This document shows, piece after piece, positions 34,291 through 41,803 of a stretch of 64,000 nt of DNA (position 1 is its first letter; each line of letters opens with the position of its first letter). A program made the translations under genes and the position numbers. The notes below the pieces were generated by a model. That model ran no database searches. It worked only from the letters and a program-made list of their open reading frames with translations, and was not told the DNA's origin. The stretch is from Lentzea sp. NBRC 102530 (GTDB lineage Bacteria; Actinomycetota; Actinomycetes; Mycobacteriales; Pseudonocardiaceae), in assembly GCF_030269365.1 (NCBI RefSeq), contig NZ_BSTF01000006.1, positions 372,001 through 436,000 on the forward strand, in the 5' to 3' direction.

Positions 34291-34755
34291 ATGCCGAAGA
34301 TCGCCACAGCCGACCTCGTCGACCGGCCGCAGCTGCTCGAGTTCCTCAAAACCCGCCACCACGGCGTCCTCATCACCCACCGGTCCACCACCGACGGCCT
34401 GCAGGTCTCCCCCGTCTCCTGCGGCGTCGACACCCAAGGCCGCATCGTCATCGCGACCTACCCCCAGCGCGCCAAAGTCCGCAACGCCCGCCGCAACCCC
34501 CACGTCACCCTGTGCGTGCTCTCCGACGACTGGGACGGCGCCTACGTCCAGATCGACGGCACCGCCGAAGTCCTCGACCTACCCGAAGCCCTCGAGGACT
34601 TCGTCGAGTACTACCGCTGCATCGCAGGCGAACACCCCGACTGGGACGAATACCGCGCCGCCATGATCCGCCAGGGCAAATCCCTCCTCCGCGTCACCAT
34701 CGACACCTGGGGCCCCATCGCCACCGGCGGCTTCCCACCCGAACTGGAGCAGTGA
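34291..34755 (+). CDS. PPOX-class F420-dependent enzyme
   Basis: A 154-residue split-barrel flavin/F420-binding protein. HHGVLITHRSTTDGLQVSPV is the first strand pair. IATYPQRAKVRNARRNPHVT then LCVLSDDW contains the basic residues that hold the cofactor phosphate in the F420-type PPOX family. The C-terminus is typical of this family in mycobacteria and relatives. It likely reduces an unknown substrate with F420H2. The ATG at 34291 was chosen because the two earlier ATGs overlap the divergent gene. Confidence 0.85.
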   Translation: MPKIATADLVDRPQLLEFLKTRHHGVLITHRSTTDGLQVSPVSCGVDTQGRIVIATYPQRAKVRNARRNPHVTLCVLSDDWDGAYVQIDGTAEVLDLPEALEDFVEYYRCIAGEHPDWDEYRAAMIRQGKSLLRVTIDTWGPIATGGFPPELEQ

Positions 34756-34756
34756 C

Positions 34757-35401
34757 TCAACCGGCCCACGCACCACCCCAGCCCGCCGGCTTCTCCAACA
34801 GCACGCACGAACCCCCGCGCGGACTCTCGATCGACGCGATCCGCCCCGTTGGCACGGTCGTCGGCTCCAACAGCACACGACCGTCCAACTCGGACACCCG
34901 CACACACGCCGCGTCCAGGTCGTCGACCGCGAAGTACGGCTGCCAGCCCTCACCCCGCGTCGTCGTCAACCGGCCCGCCACCGCACGCGCGTCACCGTGC
35001 CGCGCCGACGTGAACACCACGAACTCATCAGCGGCGTCCCGGCCCTCCCAGCCCAGCTCGCCACACCAGTAACCGTCCTCCGGCGACGCCGTGAACAACT
35101 CCACCCAACAAGGCTCACCCGAACGCGGCGGCGGCGCCCACGGACCGTGCAACACCCTGCCACCGTCCACAGAGGAGTTGACCTTCAGCTCCCGCGCCCC
35201 GTCACCACCGAAGAACACGCCCCAACCACGTTCCCCCGCAACGACCTGCGCCGCGAGCCGATCACCCACCCAGCCCGAGAACGACCCACCCGGCTCCGCG
35301 ATCACCGCCCACCCGAGAACCCCGGCGAAGAAGTCCACCGACGACTCCGGCTCGGCAACGCTCAACTCAAGACGACGAAGACCACAAGACGACACGGGCA
35401 T
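34757..35401 (-). CDS. VOC family (glyoxalase-like) protein
   Basis: A 214-residue protein with two beta-alpha-beta-beta-beta modules. The first begins LRRLELSVAEPESSVDFFAG and the second WVELFTASPEDGYWCGELGW. The C-terminal strand pattern (RIASIESPRGGSCVLLEKPA) is typical of antibiotic-binding or dioxygenase-like VOC proteins. Metal ligands are not clear, so it may bind a ligand rather than catalyse. It ends 1 bp after the convergent PPOX gene. It lies downstream of the GGDEF-EAL gene, 15 bp apart and in the same direction. Confidence 0.75.
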   Translation of the reverse strand: MPVSSCGLRRLELSVAEPESSVDFFAGVLGWAVIAEPGGSFSGWVGDRLAAQVVAGERGWGVFFGGDGARELKVNSSVDGGRVLHGPWAPPPRSGEPCWVELFTASPEDGYWCGELGWEGRDAADEFVVFTSARHGDARAVAGRLTTTRGEGWQPYFAVDDLDAACVRVSELDGRVLLEPTTVPTGRIASIESPRGGSCVLLEKPAGWGGAWAG

Positions 35402-35416
35402 CCCATCGGGCGGGGA

Positions 35417-37429
35417 TCAAGGGCGGCGCGCACCATCCTCTGCTCCGACCACCTGAGACGACAATGCGCCATTCGGCGGCATGCGCTCCGCGCTCACGAT
35501 GTCACTCAACGGCACCGGCCTGCCGAGGTGGAACCCCTGCCCGACCCGCACACCGAGCCCCTTCAAAGCGTCCACCTGGGACGGACGCTCCACCCACTCC
35601 GCCACCGCCGACAACCCCAGCCCGTTCGCGATCTGCACGATCCCCGACACCAGCACCGCGTCCGCGTCCGACGTCTCGATGCCCTTCACGAACTCACCGT
35701 CGATCTTGATCCCCGTGATCGGCAGGTGCTTCAGGTGCACGAACGACCCGAACCCCGACCCGAAGTCGTCCAACGTGATCCGGCACCCGAACCCGCGCAG
35801 CTGCGTCGCCAGCGTCACCGCGGCATCCAGGTTCGTCACCGCCGCCGTCTCCGTGATCTCCAACCCCAACCGGCCAGGAGCAACCCCCGCCGACCCCAGC
35901 ATGTCCAGCACGAACCCACCGAAGTCCGGATCCTCCAACGTCCGGCCCGACACGTTCACGTTGAACCGCAGCCGAGGATCCGGCTGCGCCACCAAGGCGT
36001 CGATCGCCGTCGACAACACCCACCGGTCCACGTCGAGGATCAGGTTCGACCGCTCCGCCACCGGCAGGAAGTCCGCCGGACCCAGATACGGCTCCTGACC
36101 GTCCTCCAGCCGCAACAACAACTCGTGCCCCAGCACCTCACCGGACGCCAACTCCACCATCGGCATCCCGTACAGCGCCAAACCACCACCCGCCAGCGCC
36201 GCCCGCAACCGGTCCAGCACGCTGACCCGCTTCACCGTGTCCGCGTAGTGGTTCGGCTCGTACACCGTCACCCGGTCCCGGCCCGCCGCCTTCGACGCGT
36301 ACAGCGCCAGGTCCGCGTTCGCCAGCACCAACTCCCACGAATCACCCGGACCGAACTCCGCCAGCCCCGTGCTCACCGTGATCCGCGCCGGCGTCCCGAT
36401 ACCGGCCAGGGGGAACCCCGCCACCGCGTCCCGCAGCCCGTCCGCCACCTCCGACGCGTCCTTCGGCGACGCCCCCGGCAACACGACCGCGAACTCATCT
36501 CCACCCAGACGAGCGATCAACCTGTCACCCAAACGGGACTGCAACGCGGACGCCAGCATCCGCATCACCCGGTCACCGACCGCATGCCCCCGCAGATCGT
36601 TGACGTCCTTGAAGTTGTCCAGGTCCAGCACCAGCAACGCACCCGAACCGTTGTTCGCCAGCTCCTGCTCCAACGCCCGCGTCAACGCCCGCCGGTTCGG
36701 CAACCCCGTCAGAGGATCCTGCTCGGCCATCCGCACCAGCTCGTCGTGCACCCGCGACGACTGCGTCACGTCATGAGCAGTGCCCAAAGCACGCAACGGC
36801 GCGCCGTCATCACCGAGAACGACCTCACCGAAGCACTCGAACACCCGCTCCTTGCCGTCCGGCCGCAACATCCGATGCGTGTACGTGAACACCGACCCGG
36901 TCTTCAACGCGTTGTCGAGGGTCTCCTCGATCATCGGCAGGTCCTCCGGGTGCACCAGCTGCGAGTACAACCCGAAGTCGAACGCCGTCCCCGGCGCGAA
37001 CCCGAACATCTCCAGGAACGAATCCGACCAGGTCACCCGGTCGTCCCGGATCGACCACTCCCACGTCCCCATCCGCCCCAGCGCCTGCGCCCGGCGCAAC
37101 GCGTCCGCCTCCTGCGTCACCGTCAACTCACGATCACGCCACGCCGACACGTCCACGACCTCGTACATCAGGTCGTCACCCAGCTTCGAGCACCGCACCT
37201 CGAGCCACTTCGGGCCCGGCACCAGCACTTCCCGCACAGGAGCGGGCACCTCGGGCACACCCGGCAGCAACGCGGGCAACGACCGCCCGTACGCCTGCTC
37301 GACCGGAACCCCCAGCACAACACCCAACGCGCGGTTGCACCACAACAGGTTGCCGCGCGAGTCCGTCACGGCATAGCCGACACCCGCCCGGTCCAGCACC
37401 GTGCGGCAGTAGGAGGTCACGCGCGTCAT
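35417..37429 (-). CDS. PAS-GGDEF-EAL cyclic-di-GMP protein
   Basis: A 670-residue soluble protein. Two PAS-like domains (about 1-100 and 110-230; the second has MGTWEWSIRDDRVTWSDSFL) are followed by GGDEF (LGGDEFAVVLPG) and EAL. The EAL domain keeps HELLLRL for EALLR, NVNVS, ITETA, LDDFGSGF, KIDGEF, AEWVE and QGFHLG, so the residues needed for phosphodiesterase activity appear complete. The RxxD before GGDEF is six residues away rather than five, so there is no standard I-site. ATG at 37429. It may both make and break c-di-GMP. Confidence 0.9.
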   Translation of the reverse strand: MTRVTSYCRTVLDRAGVGYAVTDSRGNLLWCNRALGVVLGVPVEQAYGRSLPALLPGVPEVPAPVREVLVPGPKWLEVRCSKLGDDLMYEVVDVSAWRDRELTVTQEADALRRAQALGRMGTWEWSIRDDRVTWSDSFLEMFGFAPGTAFDFGLYSQLVHPEDLPMIEETLDNALKTGSVFTYTHRMLRPDGKERVFECFGEVVLGDDGAPLRALGTAHDVTQSSRVHDELVRMAEQDPLTGLPNRRALTRALEQELANNGSGALLVLDLDNFKDVNDLRGHAVGDRVMRMLASALQSRLGDRLIARLGGDEFAVVLPGASPKDASEVADGLRDAVAGFPLAGIGTPARITVSTGLAEFGPGDSWELVLANADLALYASKAAGRDRVTVYEPNHYADTVKRVSVLDRLRAALAGGGLALYGMPMVELASGEVLGHELLLRLEDGQEPYLGPADFLPVAERSNLILDVDRWVLSTAIDALVAQPDPRLRFNVNVSGRTLEDPDFGGFVLDMLGSAGVAPGRLGLEITETAAVTNLDAAVTLATQLRGFGCRITLDDFGSGFGSFVHLKHLPITGIKIDGEFVKGIETSDADAVLVSGIVQIANGLGLSAVAEWVERPSQVDALKGLGVRVGQGFHLGRPVPLSDIVSAERMPPNGALSSQVVGAEDGARRP

Positions 37430-37492
37430 GATCGTCCGATCACCGGACGTAAGCAACCCGCTACGCCGGTCAGTTCGCTGTTGTGCGAACGG

Positions 37493-37834
37493 CTACCGCA
37501 GCCGCTCCAGACCCTTCGCCGACTCCACCAGCTCCGCCGCCAGCTTCCTCAGCTCCTCGTTCTCCGCCCCGTCCTGCGCCGCCGTCACCACATCCTCCGC
37601 GGCGCACCGCAGCTGGAACAACCTGTCCTGCAGATCCGCCAGCTCCGCGGTGCTCAGCACCACCGCGTCCTCCGGCAGACCACCCCGCTGCAACGCCGCC
37701 CTGCGCTCGTACGCGCGCTGACGACACGGCTGCGCGCAGTACCGCCTCGGCCGGCCGATCCGCCCGCTCCCGGGCAACCGCCTCCCGCACCACGCGCAGT
37801 GCCTGGGCTCATCCGCCTCCATGGAGCGCTCCAT
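37493..37834 (-). CDS. Small zinc-finger protein (CxxC...YCxxxC type)
   Basis: A 113-residue protein common in actinobacteria. The N-terminus HCAWCGRRLPGSGRIGRPRR then YCAQPCRQRAYERR supplies four Cys and a basic patch, the arrangement of a small nucleic-acid-binding zinc finger. The C-terminal half is a predicted coiled coil (LSTAELADLQDRLFQLRCAA and following). Function unknown. The ATG at 37834 was chosen; one at 37822 is also possible. It lies 63 bp downstream of the GGDEF-EAL start, on the same strand. Confidence 0.7.
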   Translation of the reverse strand: MERSMEADEPRHCAWCGRRLPGSGRIGRPRRYCAQPCRQRAYERRAALQRGGLPEDAVVLSTAELADLQDRLFQLRCAAEDVVTAAQDGAENEELRKLAAELVESAKGLERLR

Positions 37835-38130
37835 GGCGCGCGACGGTAGCGAATGGCGGTGGGTGGTCTCCAGCGACGCGCCAGAAAGCCCGACCTTCGT
37901 AGGGAACCGGACAGTACCCGCAGGGCCGTTCGTGTCGCTTTTGGGTCCGGTTTGATCAACTTCCGTTGACTTCCCTCGGTCCTTGGCGTCTTGGGAGCAG
38001 GGGTCCTCCGGGACGGACGGGCCGACAGGCCTCACTTCAGGCGACACTGAAGCTATAGAGACAAATCAGAAAGTGTGTCGCCACCCACCGTCCACCCCCG
38101 AGCCACCGCCGGCAGGCAGACTCACCACCC
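37835..38130. other. Intergenic region between the zinc finger and glpQ-like genes
   Basis: About 296 bp without a gene. It is A/T richer than its surroundings around 37930-37975 and 38040-38080. It contains CTTCAG-N6-CTGAAG (38035-38052). GGCGACAC (38040) also pairs with GTGTCGCC (38075), and a TATAGA word lies at 38054. The first of three related ACACTGAAG motifs is also here. Confidence 0.5.
38044..38060 (+). repeat. Dispersed motif ACACTGAAG-type, copy 1
   Basis: ACACTGAAGCTATAGAG. It matches copy 2 (41645-41661) at all but two of the first 16 bases and is more distantly like copy 3 near 45651. All three lie between genes in the same orientation. Confidence 0.5.
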
Positions 38131-38892
38131 GTGACACACCCCTACCTCGCAGGCCCACGCCCCCGAGCCTTCGCCCACCGCGGCTGGCACGTCGGAGACC
38201 TCGCCGGCATGGAGAACTCGCTCAGCTCGTTCCGCAGGGCCGTGCAGGAGGGCTACCGCTACATCGAGACCGACGTCCACGCCACCGCCGACGGACACGT
38301 CGTCGTCCACCACGACGACACCCTCGACCGCACCACCGACGCCCAGGGCCTGCTCGCCTCCCTCCCCTGGACCGAGGTCAGCCGCGCCCGCGTCGGCGGC
38401 CGCGAACCCGTCGCCCGCCTCGCCGACGTCCTCGAAGAACTCCCCGGCACGTTCTTCAACATCGACGTCAAGTCCGAACAGGCCGTCGAACCGATCATCA
38501 CCCTGCTCCGCAGGACCAAGGCCCTGCACCGCGTCTGCCTCGCCAGCTTCTCCGACGCCCGCCTCGCCCGCCTGCGCAAGATCGCCGGCCCCGAACTGCT
38601 CACCTCCCTCGGCCCCCGCTCCGCCGCCGCGCTCTGGGCCGCCCGCCGCCTCCCCCTCGCCGCGGCCGCCGTCCGCGGCCAGGTCGCCCAGGTCCCCGTC
38701 AGCCGCGGCAACCTGCACATCGTCGACCACCGCTTCGTCCAGGCAGCCCACCGCCGCAGCCTCGAAGTCCACGTCTGGACCATCGACGACGCCACCGACA
38801 TGCACGCCCTGCTCGACCTCGGCGTCGACGGACTCGTGACGGACAGGCCAGACGTCCTGCGCGAAGTTCTCCAGTCCCGCAACAGCTGGTAA
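38131..38892 (+). CDS. Glycerophosphodiester phosphodiesterase
   Basis: A 253-residue GDPD-family TIM barrel. FAHRGWH carries the catalytic His/Arg, MENSLSSF the Glu, and RYIETDVHATADGHVVVHHD the metal-binding Glu/Asp and second His. FFNIDVKSEQAVEP and the C-terminal HVWTIDD and VDGLVTDRPD are also diagnostic. It releases glycerol-3-phosphate from glycerophosphodiesters. There is no signal peptide. GTG start at 38131. An MFS gene follows 54 bp later. Confidence 0.9.
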   Translation: MTHPYLAGPRPRAFAHRGWHVGDLAGMENSLSSFRRAVQEGYRYIETDVHATADGHVVVHHDDTLDRTTDAQGLLASLPWTEVSRARVGGREPVARLADVLEELPGTFFNIDVKSEQAVEPIITLLRRTKALHRVCLASFSDARLARLRKIAGPELLTSLGPRSAAALWAARRLPLAAAAVRGQVAQVPVSRGNLHIVDHRFVQAAHRRSLEVHVWTIDDATDMHALLDLGVDGLVTDRPDVLREVLQSRNSW

Positions 38893-38919
38893 CAGGTTGG
38901 ACCACAGATCATCAGCGCG

Positions 38920-38946
38920 GTCGGCGGACAAGTACAGTCCGCCGAC
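38920..38946. promoter_or_regulatory. Perfect 10-bp inverted repeat around the MFS -10 box
   Basis: GTCGGCGGAC and GTCCGCCGAC are separated by AAGTACA and end directly at the ATG of the Atg22-like gene. The repeat could be an operator that covers the -10 element (TACAGT, 38933-38938), or a terminator for the gene upstream. Confidence 0.6.
38933..38938 (+). promoter_or_regulatory. -10 element of the Atg22-like MFS gene
   Basis: TACAGT ends 8 nt before the ATG at 38947. It lies within the loop and right arm of the inverted repeat at 38920-38946. Confidence 0.4.
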
Positions 38947-40359
38947 ATGAAGAGCACGGGCGACGACACCGCCGACGCCAACAACGCACGAAGCCGTAAG
39001 AGAGAACAACGCGGCTGGGTCTGGTACGACGTGGCGAACTCCGTGTTCCCCACCTCGGTGATCACCGTCTTCCTCTCGCTCTACCTCACGAGCATCGCGA
39101 CCAACGCCGCCAAGGCCGACACCGCGCTCAACGGGGCAAACCCGTGCGCGGACGACAACGCCTTCGCCAACTGCGACGTCACGATCCTCGGACTCCAGTT
39201 CCCCAGCGGCTCGCTGTGGGGCTACCTGCTCTCCATCGCCACCGTGGTCCAGGTGATCGTGCTGCCCGTCATGGGCGCCATCGCCGACCGCACCCAGAAC
39301 AAGAAGAAGATGCTCGGCTTCTTCGCCTTCACCGGCTCCGCGGCCACCATCGCGCTCGCCGCCGTCGAAGGCACCAACTGGAAGCTCGGCGTCGTCCTCT
39401 TCATCATCGCCAACATCTGCTACGGCTCCAGCGTCGTCGTCTACTACGCCTTCCTGCCCGAGATCGCCCTGCCCGACGAACGCGACGCCGTCTCCAGCCG
39501 CGGCTGGGCGTTCGGCTACCTCGGCGGCGGCGTCGCCCTCGCCATCCAGCTCGGCATCACCCTCGGCGCCGACTTCCTCGGCATCACCTCGAGCGACGCC
39601 GCGCGCATCGCGTTCGTCATCTCCGGCGTCTGGTGGGCGGCCTTCACGATCATCCCGCTGCGCGCCCTGACCGAGCACCAGCGGCCGCACGGCGGCGAAC
39701 AAGGCGCGTCGGTGATCTCCGCGGGCTTCAAGGAACTCGGCACGACCCTGCGGCAGGCCAAGGCCTTCCCGCTCACCCTCGCGTTCCTCGGCACCTACCT
39801 GATCTACACCGACGGCATCGCGACCGTCGCCAACGTCAGCGCCCAGTACGGCAGCGTCGAGCTCAAGTTCGAACAGCAGACGCTCATCACCGTCATCCTC
39901 ATCGTCCAGTTCGTCGCCTTCGTCGGCGGCGTCCTGCACGGCTTCGTCGCCAAGCGCATCGGCGCCAAGAAGACGATCCTCGGCTCCCTGATCGTCTGGA
40001 TCGTCGTCATCACCGCGGCGTTCTTCGTGCAGGCCGGCGACGAGACCTCGTTCTACCTCGTCGCCGCCGGCATCGGCATCGTGCTCGGAGGCACCAACGC
40101 GTTGTCCCGCAGCCTCTTCAGCCAGATGGTGCCCCCCGGCCGCGAAGCCCAGTACTTCTCCCTCTACGAGGTCGGCGAACGCTCCACCAGCTGGCTCGGC
40201 CCACTGGTGTTCGCGGGCGTCGGCCAGGCCACCGGCAGCCTCCGCCCGGCCATCCTCGCCCTGATCATCTTCTTCGTGGCCGGCTTCATCCTGCTGATCT
40301 TCGTGCCGGTCCGCCGCGCCATCAAGGCCGTCGGCAACGAAGAACCCGCCCTCGTCTAG
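38947..40359 (+). CDS. MFS transporter, UMF1/Atg22-like
   Basis: A 470-residue membrane protein of the UMF1 group related to the yeast vacuolar effluxer Atg22. The start WVWYDVANSVFPTSVITVFL is typical. MGAIADRTQNKKKMLGFFAF is the cytoplasmic loop and about 12 helices follow. An extracytoplasmic loop near residue 65 has two Cys (NPCADDN, ANCD), which could form a disulfide. Atg22-like proteins export amino acids; the bacterial substrate is unproven. Its stop lies within the last codons of the convergent membrane protein gene. Confidence 0.85.
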   Translation: MKSTGDDTADANNARSRKREQRGWVWYDVANSVFPTSVITVFLSLYLTSIATNAAKADTALNGANPCADDNAFANCDVTILGLQFPSGSLWGYLLSIATVVQVIVLPVMGAIADRTQNKKKMLGFFAFTGSAATIALAAVEGTNWKLGVVLFIIANICYGSSVVVYYAFLPEIALPDERDAVSSRGWAFGYLGGGVALAIQLGITLGADFLGITSSDAARIAFVISGVWWAAFTIIPLRALTEHQRPHGGEQGASVISAGFKELGTTLRQAKAFPLTLAFLGTYLIYTDGIATVANVSAQYGSVELKFEQQTLITVILIVQFVAFVGGVLHGFVAKRIGAKKTILGSLIVWIVVITAAFFVQAGDETSFYLVAAGIGIVLGGTNALSRSLFSQMVPPGREAQYFSLYEVGERSTSWLGPLVFAGVGQATGSLRPAILALIIFFVAGFILLIFVPVRRAIKAVGNEEPALV

Positions 40360-41231
40360 ACCACCTGCGGCGCCGCCTTCGGGCGGCGCCGCACCGGCCA
40401 CACCGCGGCCAGCACCAGCACCACCAGGACGACCGTGCCGACCGTGCCGAGCGAGTCCCACGCCAGCACCAGGAACACCAGCGGCACGAGCTGCACCAGG
40501 GCGAACCACGACAACGCCCGCCCGAACACCGCGTCACCCCGCACGAACGCGAACACCCTCATCCCGGCCGTGACGAGCGCGAGCAGCAGCAACCCGGCCC
40601 CTGCGGCGAACCCGCCCACGACGCCGAGCGCCACCGCTCCCCCGCCCCACCACAGCAACCGCCTCGCCGGCGGCGTCGGCGCCTCGCGGTGGAAACCCAG
40701 GCACAGACACGTGAACGTCACCAACGCCGGCAGCTGGAACACCGTCCACATCCACACCGCGGGCCCCGGCTGGGTCAGCGCGTCCAGCGACACCAGCGCC
40801 GGCACCGCCGCCGCGATCTTCGCGAGCGTCCGCCGTCCCGTGAACAACGCGGGGAACGCCACGAACGGCGCCAGCTCCAGCACCCGCCACCACGGCGCGT
40901 GCGACCGCAGCGTGATGGTCAGGACGAGCCCGGACGTCGCGTAGTACAGGCCCAGCAGCAGCCCGAGCACCCCCAGCGCCCGCACCACCTCGCCCCGCCA
41001 CACGACGTTCGCCGGCACGCTGCTCATCCCGGCCCCGGCCGCGAGGTGCGTCCGGAGCGACAGCCCCAGCACCGCCCAGGTCTCCCCCCACCCCGGCCAG
41101 CTGTGCTCCAGGTCCAGGTCGTCGTCCCGCTCGGCGAGGAAGATCCCGACCATCTCCTCCTCGCGGTCACGCCGGTACCAGCCCGGCAACACCTTCAACA
41201 GCGCCCGGTACCGCCGCTCCAGGTTCCTCAT
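40356..41231 (-). CDS. PadR-linked membrane protein, hypothetical
   Basis: A 291-residue protein. It has a hydrophilic N-terminus (MRNLERRYRALLKVLPGWYR then EEEMVGIFL) and about seven membrane helices. Proteins starting RRYRxLLxxxPxxYRxxRxxEM are commonly encoded after PadR genes in actinobacteria. They may be membrane-stress or permease-like proteins, but no activity is known. The ATG overlaps the PadR stop (ATGA). The last codons contain a GC-rich hairpin that may also act as a terminator. Confidence 0.75.
   Translation of the reverse strand: MRNLERRYRALLKVLPGWYRRDREEEMVGIFLAERDDDLDLEHSWPGWGETWAVLGLSLRTHLAAGAGMSSVPANVVWRGEVVRALGVLGLLLGLYYATSGLVLTITLRSHAPWWRVLELAPFVAFPALFTGRRTLAKIAAAVPALVSLDALTQPGPAVWMWTVFQLPALVTFTCLCLGFHREAPTPPARRLLWWGGGAVALGVVGGFAAGAGLLLLALVTAGMRVFAFVRGDAVFGRALSWFALVQLVPLVFLVLAWDSLGTVGTVVLVVLVLAAVWPVRRRPKAAPQVV
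40367..40392. terminator. Hairpin with TTCG loop inside the end of a CDS
   Basis: GCGGCGCCGCC and GGCGGCGCCGC form a perfect 11-bp stem closed by TTCG. It lies 7 bp after the Atg22-like stop and within the C-terminal codons of the convergent gene. Confidence 0.6.
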
Positions 41232-41575
41232 GCCCGCCCCGCCCACGCCTGGACACCCCGCGTCCTCAGCACGGCCGACGCCGCCCGCACGTTGGCGCTG
41301 AGCCGCGCCACCTCGGCCTGCAACGCGCGCACCCCGGAGTCGGTGAGCTTGTAGTAGCGCCGCAGCCGTCCCTGGTGCACCTCCTCGCGGTCGCGTTCGG
41401 CGAACCCGTCCGCCACCAGCCTGTCCAGCACCCCGTAGAGCGTGCCGACGCGCAACACCATCCGCCCCTGCGACAACTGCTCCACCGACTGCACGATGGC
41501 GTACCCGTGCAGGGCCTCCTCCGCCAGCGCGGTGAGCACCAGGAAGGTCTGTTCGGACATGACCCGACCACTCAT
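41228..41575 (-). CDS. PadR family transcriptional regulator
   Basis: A 115-residue winged-helix protein of the short PadR class. MSEQTFLVLTALAEEALHGY and VGTLYGVLDRLVADGFAE, followed by RRYYKLTDSG, define the family. The ATG at 41575 was chosen because a TATATT box ends 7 nt upstream, giving a leaderless message; the ATG at 41560 (MSEQTF) is also possible. It probably represses itself and the overlapping membrane protein gene. Confidence 0.85.
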   Translation of the reverse strand: MSGRVMSEQTFLVLTALAEEALHGYAIVQSVEQLSQGRMVLRVGTLYGVLDRLVADGFAERDREEVHQGRLRRYYKLTDSGVRALQAEVARLSANVRAASAVLRTRGVQAWAGRA

Positions 41576-41582
41576 GTCGCTG

Positions 41583-41608
41583 AATATATCGCGGCGCGAG
41601 CTATATCG
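41583..41608 (-). promoter_or_regulatory. Promoter and likely operator of the PadR operon
   Basis: On the plus strand TATATCG occurs at 41585-41591 and again at 41602-41608. On the minus strand the first copy overlaps a TATATT -10 box (41588-41583). Repeated A/T-rich words over a PadR promoter suggest self-regulation. Confidence 0.5.
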
Positions 41609-41640
41609 GGAAGCGGAACAACCGGGGTGGCTGAGTTCGG

Positions 41641-41661
41641 TCAACACTGAAGTTATCGAGT
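41641..41661 (+). repeat. Dispersed motif, copy 2 (left of the nucleosidase/SelD cassette)
   Basis: TCAACACTGAA-GTTA-TCGAGT. It is identical to copy 3 except for the four middle bases and lies 142 bp before the cassette start. Confidence 0.7.
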
Positions 41662-41757
41662 CCGTCATGTAACGGAGGTTCGCGATCTCGCGACCACGAG
41701 GCATGCACAGCAGATCGACGCCGCGTGTCACCAACGCCGCTCCGCGTCGCGCGCCGC

Positions 41758-41763
41758 TACGCT
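41758..41763 (+). promoter_or_regulatory. Candidate -10 element of the nucleosidase/Nudix/SelD cassette
   Basis: TACGCT (TANNNT) would start transcription near 41770, giving a leader of about 34 nt. GGACGG before the ATG at 41804 could be the ribosome binding site. Confidence 0.35.
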
Positions 41764-41803
41764 TCAGCGTCGATCAAGCGGGATCAGAACCGGACGGACC
41801 TCG

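Noticed and set aside
34997-37849. A 950-codon open frame on the plus strand opposite the GGDEF-EAL gene
   Set aside because: Its composition is Arg/Pro/His rich with no domains, typical of a frame opposite a high-GC gene. The minus-strand protein has full PAS, GGDEF and EAL motifs.
38122-40509. A 795-codon open frame on the minus strand opposite the GDPD and MFS genes
   Set aside because: It is a Gly/Ala/Asp/Glu-rich shadow; both plus-strand genes have clear catalytic or membrane features.
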